64,000 nucleotides of DNA, taken from Chroococcidiopsis sp. TS-821. GTDB taxonomy: Bacteria > Cyanobacteriota > Cyanobacteriia > Cyanobacteriales > Chroococcidiopsidaceae. Shown piece after piece: positions 34,562 through 43,877 of the stretch. The stretch spans positions 186,001 to 250,000 of the forward strand of contig NZ_MVDI01000004.1 of assembly GCF_002939305.1 (NCBI RefSeq). The letters are read 5' to 3'. Below the pieces are notes generated by a model, which was given only the letters and a program-made list of their open reading frames with translations, did not search any database and was not told where the DNA came from. Positions within the stretch are counted from its first letter, which is position 1, and each line of letters begins with the position of its first letter. Position numbers and translations under genes: made by a program.

Positions 34562-35875
34562 CTATGCACTTACAGTGTTCGCAGTTTTCAAGCCTTTTGT
34601 TGCCAAAACATTTCTCGTATCAATAATTAATGATGAGTAGTCTGCAACAAGTTGGTAATCCACGTCGTCGTGATCTGTCGCAATAATAACCGCATCAAAT
34701 CTAGTTAGGTTTTCTTTTGTTAATGGCGTGGATTGTAAGTTAATTTCTGGAAAATGCCGATGATTGGCACAAGTTGGTGCATGAGGGTCGTGGTAAGACA
34801 CAATCGCACCTTGTTGCTGTAGCAGTTGAATAATTTTGAGTGCGGGGCTTTCGCGCTGATCGTCTACATTTTTCTTATACGCAACGCCTAAGATTAAAAC
34901 TTTAGAATTTTTTAACGGCTTTCCACAATTATTCAGCGCAGAGACTAAACGATTGACAACATAGCTTGGCATTAAAGTATTGACTTCGCCAGCAAGTTCA
35001 ATAAACCGCAGTGAAAGGTCATACTCGCGGGCTTTCCATGTCAAATAAAATGGGTCTATTGGGATACAATGTCCGCCCCAGCCAGGACCAGGGTAAAATG
35101 CTTGAAACCCAAAGGGCTTCGTTTTTGCTGCTTCAATGACTTCCCAAACATCGATATCCATTTTATGAAAGAGAATTTTTAACTCATTAACAAGGGCGAT
35201 ATTGACTGAGCGGTAAATATTCTCTAAAATCTTGCTGGCTTCAGCGGTGCGAGTTGAAGAAACAGATACAGTTTGCGTAATAATCTGGTTATACAACGTT
35301 TGTGCTAAATCAAGACACGTTGGCGTCACTCCACCAATCACTTTAGGTACATTGAAGATCGAGTAGTCAGTGTTAGCAGGATCTTCACGTTCTGGCGAAT
35401 ACGCTAATGCAAATTCTTCACCAACAACCAAACCTGTTGCTGCCAGAATTGGTAATACCACTTCTTCTGTTGTCCCTGGATACGTTGTACTCTGCAATAC
35501 AACGAGTTGTCCCATTCTTAGATAATGTGCAATTTCATAAGCTGTTTGCGTGACATAACTCAAATCTGGTTCGCGATGAGTATTCAAGGGTGTGGGCACG
35601 CAGATGATAATTGCATCGGTTTCTTTTAACCGACTCATATCGCTAGTCGCAGAAATCAGCTTGTTTTGTAACTGCTCTGCTGGAATGTGTTTAATATAAG
35701 ATCTACCTTGCTCGATTTGATGAATCTTATTCTGGTCAATATCAAACCCAAGAACAGAGAAGCCTTTTTTAGCAAATGCGACAACTAAGGGTAAACCAAC
35801 ATAACCTAAGCCAATAACGCCAATTTTTGCTTGTTTATTGGCGATTTTCTCTTTAAGCTCTTTTAAGAAGTACAT
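34562..35875 (-). CDS. wbpA: UDP-GlcNAc 6-dehydrogenase, WbpA-like
   Basis: A 437-residue nucleotide-sugar dehydrogenase. The NAD motif IGVIGLGYVGLPLV is at ~18-31, VPTPLNTHREPDLS at ~92, SPEREDPAN at ~160, the glutamate/lysine region (ENIYRSVNIALVNELK) at ~225, and the catalytic Cys in GGHCIPIDPF near 267. The pattern fits UDP-GlcNAc (or ManNAc) dehydrogenases rather than UDP-glucose dehydrogenase. It commits UDP-GlcNAc to the diacetamido-uronic acid route and heads the wbpA-B-D-E run. The 460-base spacer upstream should contain the operon promoter. Confidence 0.9.
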   Translation of the reverse strand: MYFLKELKEKIANKQAKIGVIGLGYVGLPLVVAFAKKGFSVLGFDIDQNKIHQIEQGRSYIKHIPAEQLQNKLISATSDMSRLKETDAIIICVPTPLNTHREPDLSYVTQTAYEIAHYLRMGQLVVLQSTTYPGTTEEVVLPILAATGLVVGEEFALAYSPEREDPANTDYSIFNVPKVIGGVTPTCLDLAQTLYNQIITQTVSVSSTRTAEASKILENIYRSVNIALVNELKILFHKMDIDVWEVIEAAKTKPFGFQAFYPGPGWGGHCIPIDPFYLTWKAREYDLSLRFIELAGEVNTLMPSYVVNRLVSALNNCGKPLKNSKVLILGVAYKKNVDDQRESPALKIIQLLQQQGAIVSYHDPHAPTCANHRHFPEINLQSTPLTKENLTRFDAVIIATDHDDVDYQLVADYSSLIIDTRNVLATKGLKTANTVSA

Positions 35876-36336
35876 AATTGTTAGTACCCGAAGGATTTAT
35901 AGTTGATGGGCAAACTTAAAATTGTGCGATCGCCTAATGACACTTGAAGCGTTGGTAGGTAGCGACAACTTTCTACCTTGAGATAACTGCAGTCTACTTA
36001 TGTTAGAGCGCGCTTCTTTCCCACAGTATTGTTCAACATGGAGTGAGAAGAGCTCAAATGGACTTTATGTGCTTTTTATGAACGGCAAAATAATTCAGAG
36101 TATTCAGTTTAGGTTCATGAGTGACACCAGCGACCCCTAAGTTAGAACTAATTAACTACCTATGCCTACTCGCAATTGCATCAGGTAACAACCTCGCAAT
36201 TTTTGGCAGACTATGTAACTTGGTCGACTAAACTTACACTACTTGCATCTACTAATTACCACTTCTTCGTATCAAAAAGCAAGTAGCCAATTATTTTTTT
36301 ACATTTGTTATTATTTCCAGACAGGCTCGTTGCTGC
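35876..36336. other. Spacer upstream of wbpA
   Basis: About 460 bases without a credible gene. It should contain the wbpA operon promoter and the end of the DUF3102 transcript. I saw no clear terminator hairpin. One HIP1 octamer lies near 35927. Confidence 0.5.
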
Positions 36337-37278
36337 CTATAAAATGTTGACTCGCTCTGCTTTTAAGCCTGATTCGGCGATCGCCTGCTGTAGCGCTGCG
36401 ATATTGCTGTCGCCGGTATAAATAAGCCGCTGTAAATTGTGAACAGCTGCAATAATTTCCCCACTCGGTAAAATCGGAAAAATAATTGACTCTCCAGGCT
36501 GCGAGAACATCGTAATGAGTCGCTGTACCAACTTAACGTCTACTGCTGCTAGCTGCAAGATGAGAACCGCACTCGCTTTATCAAGTAACCAATCATGCTG
36601 CCATTCGCCATCGGTTAAGCCTAGGGCTAGGGGAATTGAGGGAGGTAATCGTTTGATAAATTGCGGCGATCGCGTATCTCCATGAAACAATAAGTGTTTT
36701 CTTGCTAGTAAATACCAATGTGACGGTCTAGCAGCATCGCTGGGCTTTTTAGCCTCTAGCGGTACCGGCGGTATCACCGAGATCGCTTCTGGTTGGACGA
36801 CAATTTCTGCCGTTTCTGCTGGAGGAACGGAATTTATCTGCGGATGATTGCGACGCTCAAGTGCCTTGCGGATGTCTTTGTGCGTAACTTTTTGACCTGT
36901 TTGCGCGGCTTCAATGAACTGCTCTTTGATATCTTGAGGTGTAGAAGGTGAAGCTAGTAAGTAAAGCGCCGATGTGGCAATATTAAAGTGTGCAAATTTT
37001 GCACGTTCATTAAAAGTTTCATAAACGTTGATAAAGTTGTAAGCTGTACGACGACTCCACCCAAATTCAGCTTTTAGCCAAGCATCAAATTGCCCGTGCT
37101 TGAGGCGCGCGCGAACTTCAGATAATTTTTGACCAATTTCCCATATGTCCTGAGCTGTTCTTTGCAGCTTTTCTTTGAGTGCTTGCGTGTGTTGCTGGAT
37201 TAGGAGACGATTTTCTGGATTTAACTGCGTGTAATCAAATGCAGCTTGCAAACGCTGCCTTTCTGGTAGGTCATTCAT
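36337..37278 (-). CDS. DUF3102 protein with degenerate methyltransferase-like C-terminus
   Basis: A 313-residue protein. Residues ~10-145 form a DUF3102-like helical region with a helix-turn-helix-like stretch (EFGWSRRTAYNFINVYETF). A Pro-rich linker follows. The last ~120 residues read like a worn DNA-methyltransferase domain of the type often fused to ParB-like proteins. HLLFHGDTRS stands for the usual LLCGD, LGLTDGEW stands where DPPY is expected, and FSQPGESIIFPILPSGEIIA stands where the DPFxGSGT loop is expected. Both catalytic/SAM motifs are altered, so enzyme activity is unlikely. AAAAGG six bases upstream favours this ATG over one at 37317. A regulatory or DNA-binding role is inferred. 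Confidence 0.75.
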   Translation of the reverse strand: MNDLPERQRLQAAFDYTQLNPENRLLIQQHTQALKEKLQRTAQDIWEIGQKLSEVRARLKHGQFDAWLKAEFGWSRRTAYNFINVYETFNERAKFAHFNIATSALYLLASPSTPQDIKEQFIEAAQTGQKVTHKDIRKALERRNHPQINSVPPAETAEIVVQPEAISVIPPVPLEAKKPSDAARPSHWYLLARKHLLFHGDTRSPQFIKRLPPSIPLALGLTDGEWQHDWLLDKASAVLILQLAAVDVKLVQRLITMFSQPGESIIFPILPSGEIIAAVHNLQRLIYTGDSNIAALQQAIAESGLKAERVNIL

Positions 37279-37317
37279 ACTTAACCTTTTGTCACTTTTT
37301 GGCAGTAGTGTTGGCAT

Positions 37318-38472
37318 TCACAATCAATCTGTTACTCCTCATCCAACAAACTATTAGTAATCTTTACTTAACTAGTTATGTTGGTTACTTTTTTATTGCC
37401 CTTGAAATTTTGCACAGAAAAATCAAGCATCTACCCTTACCTCCTAGGAAATAGTAGCTATTACTACCGAGGTAGCTAAGCTATATTCTATACTTTCCAT
37501 AAGGATATCTTAGTAGCGATCGCTAAAACTTCGATCTACCTTGCGAATGAAAGTTTTTTTATTTGTTCGAATTCTTTTAGCACATTCATTGCTACTTAAT
37601 CATAGAGTCTTTTATTTTATTTTGCAAGAGTAATTTTTGGGTTACTAAACGTTGTGGTTTATGTATATTAGCTATATGTTGTTGTTTAAAAGCTTTGTCG
37701 GACGAGCGATAGGATTGAATCACAACTTATAGTTTGCAGATTGATTTAAAATATACAATGAAGTAAAAGCAGTATCAAGACTCTTCCTTGAATGCACTGG
37801 AAAGTATGGATGAATAAGACGCGTTTTGCATTACTAAGTATTTTTTTAGTATCTCTCTTGTTCCTCTTCTGCAATACTGCTTACTTTTAAGACAAACCTT
37901 ACAACGTACAGCAACAGCAAAAGGCTGATTCCGACAATAACTAAAACGGCATAAAACAACATAATGCAAGAAGAATAGCAACCAACAGAGCCAACTGCCT
38001 GCAATCTACTCTATTTTGAAGCAAAACAACAGGAGATATTGTGAGAATTTTCTTACTCAAGGTATCGACCCAATTTTTTATGCAATCCGACTTGCACCTG
38101 ACTTTTGCACAACTTTGTTCTGATCTCTACTGCTAGCCAAATTGAAGCAAAACCTATAAAGTGACTAGTGAGGCGAACTAAACACACTACTAAAACGTTT
38201 TTATTATATAGAGCTTATGCTGCTTGACGAACCAAAGCTATGAACAAGTAAAGTATAAAAAGATATAACCTGGCTTAGTGATTGCAACTATTTCAACTTT
38301 AATTTTGGATAACGAATAAGATATTTTTAGACGCAAGAGAGTACCTAGCTCATACTGAAATGCAGTAAGCATGCGAAGCGGAGTCTAGCGTCGTGTACTC
38401 GCGCTCAAGTCTGCTTCTCTAGTCTAGGGTCAGATATTACCCTAATTTGCAAATAGCTTTTAATACAAGAAT
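37318..38472. other. Long divergent spacer between the two polysaccharide blocks
   Basis: About 1.15 kb separates the minus-strand DUF3102 gene from the plus-strand initiating transferase gene. I see no convincing coding frame: the longest, 37775-37981 minus, is Cys-rich with no start signal or family resemblance. There is a 12-base palindrome TAGCGATCGCTA at 37514-37525 (a HIP1 core). The region should hold the promoters for block D and the DUF3102 gene, and could hide a small RNA. Confidence 0.5.
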
Positions 38473-39357
38473 ATGCTTAGGTATAAGAATATAGATGTTT
38501 CCCAGCCTCAGCAAAAGCGATTTAACTCACTACATTATCAGCAATTAACAGTAGAGCAGTTTCAGCAATTTTCTTTACCAAAGTCAGAGGTTAAGCAGTA
38601 TATTGTAGAATCACTAGCTGGTTCTACAGTGGATGCAGTATGTCTTAACCCGAAAATAGGTGAAGCGCAACTAGAGTTATGGGCAGATGCAGCTCAGCAA
38701 GCGCGGAAACTTGTATTTCTACGTATTCCAACGATGGAAGTGCTTTGCAAATACTGTGCTTCTTTCTCATGGCAGTGCAAGCGTCTAGCTGACTTTGGTG
38801 TTGCAGCGCTTTTGTTAGTGCTATTGAGTCCTTTGTTGTTGATTTTAATGTTGCTCGTACGACTATACTCCCCTGGTCCAATTTTTTTCCAACAGTGGCG
38901 TGTTGGGCGCAACGGTCGGCTATTCCGCATATTCAAATTCCGGACGATGGTTGCAAATGCTGAAGCACAGCATCACATAGTTATGAAGAATCAGCAGGGA
39001 TTACACAAGCTAAAGCACGATCCGCGAGTAACGCCAATTGGACGCTGGATGCGCAAATTAAGTTTGGATGAGTTACCGCAACTTGTTAATGTGCTGCGTG
39101 GGGAAATGAGTATAGTAGGACCGCGACCATGGGCATTGTACGATGCACTGCGACTCAGCCCTGAAGGACAAAAACGATTGAATGCGTTACCAGGAATTAC
39201 AGGTGAGTGGCAAGTCCGCGCGCGATCGCGTCTTTTAGACTTAGATAGTGTCAACGAGATCGATCTTGAGTACTTGCGCAACTGGAGTCTCTATCGAGAT
39301 TTAAAGATTCTTTTACTGACTATTCCCAGAGTTCTATTTGGCATTGGTGCTTGTTAA
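38473..39357 (+). CDS. Undecaprenyl-phosphate sugar phosphotransferase (initiating transferase)
   Basis: A 294-residue polyprenyl-phosphate glycosyl-1-phosphate transferase. A variable N-terminal part (~1-95) precedes one strong hydrophobic hairpin at ~107-133. The catalytic core follows: GPIFFQQWRVGRNGRLFRIF with FKFRTM (~137-160), TPIGRWMRKLSLDELPQL (~190), and VGPRPW (~215). It transfers a sugar-1-phosphate to undecaprenyl phosphate and so starts repeat-unit synthesis. It is the only such gene seen in the window, so both blocks may rely on it. The first half lacks the multiple helices of full-length PHPT enzymes. Confidence 0.9.
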   Translation: MLRYKNIDVSQPQQKRFNSLHYQQLTVEQFQQFSLPKSEVKQYIVESLAGSTVDAVCLNPKIGEAQLELWADAAQQARKLVFLRIPTMEVLCKYCASFSWQCKRLADFGVAALLLVLLSPLLLILMLLVRLYSPGPIFFQQWRVGRNGRLFRIFKFRTMVANAEAQHHIVMKNQQGLHKLKHDPRVTPIGRWMRKLSLDELPQLVNVLRGEMSIVGPRPWALYDALRLSPEGQKRLNALPGITGEWQVRARSRLLDLDSVNEIDLEYLRNWSLYRDLKILLLTIPRVLFGIGAC

Positions 39358-39409
39358 TCTGCATCTCCTCTAACCATTACGGTGCTCTATCTTCCAATTG
39401 TTGGTGTTT

Positions 39410-41593
39410 ATGGAAGTAACAGAAAATTTTGACTTGCAAAAGTGTTGGTTAATGCTTAAACGCCGATGGCTACCCGCAGTTGCGGCGTTTAGTGCTGTAG
39501 TAGGTACAACGTATATATATACATCTGCAAAAGTACCAGTTTATAGCGCTCAAGGACAGTTACTCTTTAAACAAGATCGTAGTTCGTCACTAATCGGCTT
39601 ACAATCGGTAGCGCAGGCAAATCCTCCCAATCAAAGCGATACATCGCTAGCAACCGAAGCAAAAGTCATTCGCGCGGTGCCAATTTTGCAGCAAACTTTA
39701 GAGCAGCTCAAGGAGAGTCAAGGAGTATCATTAAGTTTGGAGAATCTGCAACAAGGGTTAGATGTCACGGCAGTTGAAGGTACAGATATTTTACAAGTCG
39801 TCTATAAAAGTGAGAACCCTGAACAGGCAGCGTTTGTTGTCAATCAATTAATGAACATTTATGTGAACCAAAATTTATTGAACAACCGCGCTGCAGCAAT
39901 CTCAGCTGGCAATTTTATTACAGCTCAGTTACCAAAAGTTAAAGCTAACGTCCATCGTGCTGACTTGGCTGTACGCAGATTCAAGGAAAAAAACCAAATT
40001 ACCGATCTTGCTCAAACTCAACAAACACTGGCAACGAATATTGAACGTACTGGCGCGCAAATTGATGCTGTTGAAGCACAACTTGTAGATTTAGATTCTC
40101 GCATTCAAAGCCTGCAACGTCAATTGAGAATGAATCCTCAACAGGCAATGAAGTTAGCAACTCTCAGCCAATCTTCAGCAGTCCAAGGAACATTAACAGA
40201 ACTACAAGCTGTTCAACGCCAAATAGCCGACGCGCGATCGCGTTTCCAAGATAATCATCCGGCTGTTGATTCACTGCAAGATAAAGAAGCCAGACTGCAG
40301 CAATTATTAGAAACTCAAATAAATCAAATTTTGCAAGGTCAAGCAGTTAATAGTAACCAGCAAATACAATTAGGACAACTTCAGCAAGACCTAATTACTA
40401 ACTTAATCGCAGCAGAAGTAGAACGCCAAGGGCTAGCGTCACAAAAACTCACCCTAGTTCAGCAGCAAGAAGCTTACGCACGAAAAGCAACTAACTTACC
40501 TGCTTTAGAACAGCAGCAACGCGATCTAGAACGCGAGTTATCGGCTGCTCAATCTACTTATGAATCATTATTAAAAAGCCTGCAAGAAATTAAAGTTATT
40601 GAGAATAGGACGGTAGGTAATGTCCGGATAATTGAATATGCCCAAGTACCTACACAACCAATCAATGCTAGTAACACATCAGCGATGGCGGCTGGAAGTT
40701 TAGCTGGAATTCTTATAGCTGGAGCTGTTGTTTATCTTCTAGAACTCACTGATAAAAGAATTAAAACTGTCAAGGAAGCCCGCGAACTGTTTGAATATAA
40801 GCTGCTGGGTACAATTCCACTATTTAGTAATGAGACGCACTTCCAAGAACAAGAATGGCAAGTCCCTGCAATGAATGAACCACGCTCATTTATCGGGGAA
40901 AGCTATCGAATGCTCTTAGCAAATCTCAAATTTCCTGCATCGTCAGAGCGTCCCTTTAAGGTTATTTTAGTAACAAGTTCAGTACCGCAAGAAGGTAAAT
41001 CGACAACATGTGCGAATTTAGCCGCCGTGATGGCTCATTTAAACTATAAAGTTCTCATTATCGATGCTGATTTTCACCATCCTTCTCAACACAAAATTTG
41101 GCAAGTTAGTAACGAAGCTGGCTTAGTAAATATTATAAATAAACAAACAAGTTTCACTCATAAAATTGTTTGCTCAATTACTAATAACCTAGATATTCTT
41201 ACTACTGGTTTCTCTGAAACTGAACCGAACGTGTTACTGAACTACAGAGATATGGCAGCGCTACTTGAGCAATGCCCGAAACAGTATGATTATTTAATCG
41301 TAGACACTCCTCCTTTGAGTGTTTCTGCTGATGCATCACTTCTGAATAAGATTGCTGATGGAGTTATTTTGGTGACTCGTCCAGGAATTGCCGATCTTGA
41401 GAGTTCTAAATCTGCCAAAGAGTATCTCGATCAATCTCATCAAAATATTTTAGGTATTGTCATTAATGGTGTAATGTCAGAAAACGAAGCACAAGCTTAT
41501 AGTCGTTACCGACAAGGGAATTATCCACAAAAAAATACTGCTGATAACAAAAGAAGTTGGAGAGATAAAATAAGATTTTTTAGGAATATTTAA
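39410..41593 (+). CDS. Wzc-type polysaccharide co-polymerase/BY-kinase, second copy
   Basis: A 727-residue protein from the ATG at 39410 (an upstream TTG at 39398 is in frame but unlikely). TM1 is near residue 22-38. A long coiled-coil Wzz region, rich in Gln, fills ~60-420, and TM2 (AAGSLAGILIAGAVVYLLEL) is near 425-445. The kinase part has Walker A SSVPQEGKSTT (~530), A' LIIDAD and B LIVDTPP. The C-terminus has only three scattered tyrosines and ends basic, unlike the Tyr-rich tail of the copy at 2965-5220. It is the first regulator of block D and is followed by the ABC exporter. Confidence 0.92.
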   Translation: MEVTENFDLQKCWLMLKRRWLPAVAAFSAVVGTTYIYTSAKVPVYSAQGQLLFKQDRSSSLIGLQSVAQANPPNQSDTSLATEAKVIRAVPILQQTLEQLKESQGVSLSLENLQQGLDVTAVEGTDILQVVYKSENPEQAAFVVNQLMNIYVNQNLLNNRAAAISAGNFITAQLPKVKANVHRADLAVRRFKEKNQITDLAQTQQTLATNIERTGAQIDAVEAQLVDLDSRIQSLQRQLRMNPQQAMKLATLSQSSAVQGTLTELQAVQRQIADARSRFQDNHPAVDSLQDKEARLQQLLETQINQILQGQAVNSNQQIQLGQLQQDLITNLIAAEVERQGLASQKLTLVQQQEAYARKATNLPALEQQQRDLERELSAAQSTYESLLKSLQEIKVIENRTVGNVRIIEYAQVPTQPINASNTSAMAAGSLAGILIAGAVVYLLELTDKRIKTVKEARELFEYKLLGTIPLFSNETHFQEQEWQVPAMNEPRSFIGESYRMLLANLKFPASSERPFKVILVTSSVPQEGKSTTCANLAAVMAHLNYKVLIIDADFHHPSQHKIWQVSNEAGLVNIINKQTSFTHKIVCSITNNLDILTTGFSETEPNVLLNYRDMAALLEQCPKQYDYLIVDTPPLSVSADASLLNKIADGVILVTRPGIADLESSKSAKEYLDQSHQNILGIVINGVMSENEAQAYSRYRQGNYPQKNTADNKRSWRDKIRFFRNI

Positions 41594-41624
41594 ACTTGAT
41601 TTTTATTGTTTAGAAAAAGCTACG

Positions 41625-42458
41625 ATGAAACAATACAAGCGTGCAGAACTTGTCATCGAGGCAGGTAAAGCTGAAGGGCAATACTGGAAAGATCTGTGGC
41701 AGTATCGAGAGCTATTTTATTTTTTAGCATGGCGCGATATTTTAGTTCGCTATAAACAAACCTTGATTGGCATTTCTTGGGCTATCATTCGACCATTCCT
41801 GACAATGGTTGTGTTCACAGTAATCTTTGGAAATATTGCTAAATTGCCTTCTGAAGGTGCTCCATACCCAATTTTAGTTTTCGCTGCCATGCTGCCTTGG
41901 CAGTTTTTTGCTAATGCCCTTGCTGAGTGTAGCAATAGTTTGGTAAGTAATTCAAATTTAATTTCTAAGGTATACTTTCCTCGCTTAATAGTACCTACAA
42001 GCGCTGTTATTGTTAGTTTTGTAGATTTTATGGTTTCGGGCATTATTTTAATAGCATTAATGGCTTGGTACGACTTTGTTCCAGATTGGAGAATTATCAC
42101 TTTACCCTTTTTTATCTTAGTAGCATTTGCAGCAGCAATGGGAGGAGGACTGTGGTTTTCGGCTTTGAATGTAAAGTATCGAGATTTTCGATATATCGTG
42201 CCATTTATTGTCCAATTTGGTTTGTATATTTCTCCTGTTGGCTTTAGTAGTAATGTAGTTCCAGAAAAATGGCGATTGCTTTACTCATTAAATCCGATGG
42301 TAGGAGTTATTGACGGCTTTCGTTGGGCAATTCTAGGAGGTGAAGCACATCACTACCTTCCAGGATTTTTCCTGTCTATAGGGTTAGTATTTTTACTACT
42401 AATTAGTGGAATTTGGTACTTTCGTAAAACTGAACGTACCTTTGCAGACGTTATCTAA
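41625..42458 (+). CDS. wzm: ABC-2 polysaccharide export permease (Wzm/KpsM-like)
   Basis: A 277-residue permease with six hydrophobic segments. Its cytoplasmic N-terminus contains the family text YRELFYFLAWRDILVRYKQT, followed by LIGISWAIIRPFLTM. With the ATPase gene 21 bases downstream it forms an ABC exporter that moves a completed, lipid-linked polysaccharide across the inner membrane, an alternative to Wzx/Wzy. It follows the Wzc-like gene after 31 bases in the same direction. Confidence 0.93.
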   Translation: MKQYKRAELVIEAGKAEGQYWKDLWQYRELFYFLAWRDILVRYKQTLIGISWAIIRPFLTMVVFTVIFGNIAKLPSEGAPYPILVFAAMLPWQFFANALAECSNSLVSNSNLISKVYFPRLIVPTSAVIVSFVDFMVSGIILIALMAWYDFVPDWRIITLPFFILVAFAAAMGGGLWFSALNVKYRDFRYIVPFIVQFGLYISPVGFSSNVVPEKWRLLYSLNPMVGVIDGFRWAILGGEAHHYLPGFFLSIGLVFLLLISGIWYFRKTERTFADVI

Positions 42459-42479
42459 AGTTAACGAAGGAAACCGCAA

Positions 42480-43784
42480 GTGTCAGAAGTAGTCATTAAA
42501 GCTGAGCATTTAGGAAAAAAGTACAGTATTGGACACAATCGACATAAGGGCAATACAACGCTACGCGATACAATTATTCATCAAATAAAAGCTTTACAGA
42601 ATAAGCTATTCAACCAAAAGCAAGTAAATCTAAGACGCGATAGTTTTTGGGCAATTCAAGATGTGTCCTTTGAGGTCAAACAAGGCGATCGCGTTGGTAT
42701 TATAGGTCGCAATGGCGCTGGTAAGTCAACGCTACTCAAAGTTCTTAGCCGCATTACAGAACCGACGACAGGTAGGTTGGCAATCAAAGGACGAGTTGCC
42801 AGTTTATTAGAAGTAGGTACGGGATTTCATCCTGAATTGACTGGACGAGAAAATATTTATCTCAACGGTGCAATTTTAGGAATGAGTAAGGCAGAAATTA
42901 AACGGAAGTTTGATGAAATTGTTGATTTTGCTGAAGTAGAAAAGTTTTTAGAAACCCCTGTAAAGCACTACTCATCTGGAATGTATGTGCGACTAGCTTT
43001 TGCTGTAGCAGCCCATCTAGAACCAGAAATTTTGATTGTCGATGAAGTCCTAGCTGTAGGAGACATCCGCTTTCAAAATAAGTGTATCGGCAAGATGGAA
43101 GATGTTAGCAGAGAAGGACGTACTATTTTATTCGTTAGCCATAACATGAGCACGGTTAGCCATCTGTGCAATCGTGGCATTGTTTTAGAAGCAGGAAGAG
43201 TAGCTGCAGATACAACAGCAGAAAAAGCAATTGCACTCTATCTGGAAAAATCATACAAGCTTGCTCAAGAAGTTCCAATCGCGCAAAGAAGCGATCGCAG
43301 CGGTTCTGGAAAAGTAAGAGTCGCAAATTTTCACGTTTTAAACGAAAGTGGCGAACTTGAGAATTCTTTAAAATCTGGCAACGATTACTATTTTGTTATC
43401 AGTTACGTTAATAATACTGAATCTCATCTGAGTAATGTTGTTGTTAGCCTCGATTTTTTTGATGAAAAAGGTGTAAGGGTTCTTTTATTGCGCAGTAACT
43501 TTACGAATAGCTTGCTGACACTCAATCCAGGCAAAGGACAAATTATTTGTAAATTAGATAATTTACCTCTAGCTAGTAGTATCTATCGCACTTCAATATA
43601 TTTATCTCATGCTGATAATGAAATACTTGATTGGATTGAGGACGCAGCTATCGTAACAGTTGATGGCGGAGACTTTTTCGGAACTGGCAATCCAGGTTTA
43701 CCGAGTTTTTGCAAAATTCTCGTCAAAGCTCAATGGGAGACCAATTTAGCTCTTAGCTTAGCTAATAACTTCACAATTGGATAA
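42480..43784 (+). CDS. wzt: ABC polysaccharide exporter ATPase with carbohydrate-binding C-terminal domain (Wzt-like)
   Basis: A 434-residue protein starting with GTG, with GAAGGAAA just upstream. The ATPase half has Walker [10 protein letters not shown] (~77), signature [11 protein letters not shown] (~163), Walker [13 protein letters not shown] (~184) and the switch His in SHNMS (~220). Residues ~270-430 form a beta-sandwich Wzt_C domain, which in O9a-type systems recognises the modified non-reducing end of the polysaccharide. Presence of this domain implies that the exported chain carries a terminal modification, perhaps methyl or acetyl. It pairs with the permease upstream. Confidence 0.93.
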   Translation: MSEVVIKAEHLGKKYSIGHNRHKGNTTLRDTIIHQIKALQNKLFNQKQVNLRRDSFWAIQDVSFEVKQGDRVGIIGRNGAGKSTLLKVLSRITEPTTGRLAIKGRVASLLEVGTGFHPELTGRENIYLNGAILGMSKAEIKRKFDEIVDFAEVEKFLETPVKHYSSGMYVRLAFAVAAHLEPEILIVDEVLAVGDIRFQNKCIGKMEDVSREGRTILFVSHNMSTVSHLCNRGIVLEAGRVAADTTAEKAIALYLEKSYKLAQEVPIAQRSDRSGSGKVRVANFHVLNESGELENSLKSGNDYYFVISYVNNTESHLSNVVVSLDFFDEKGVRVLLLRSNFTNSLLTLNPGKGQIICKLDNLPLASSIYRTSIYLSHADNEILDWIEDAAIVTVDGGDFFGTGNPGLPSFCKILVKAQWETNLALSLANNFTIG

Positions 43785-43877
43785 AGCCGAATAATTCAAT
43801 TTGTTTTTACTATCTTGAGTATATTTTTGATTTAATCATTGTTTAAAAAATTTACTATAAATTACTTCTAATGAACA

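Noticed and set aside
37775-37981. Minus-strand open frame of 68 codons in the divergent spacer
   Set aside because: Odd Cys-rich composition, no ribosome-binding site, no resemblance. A tiny gene cannot be excluded but is not supported.
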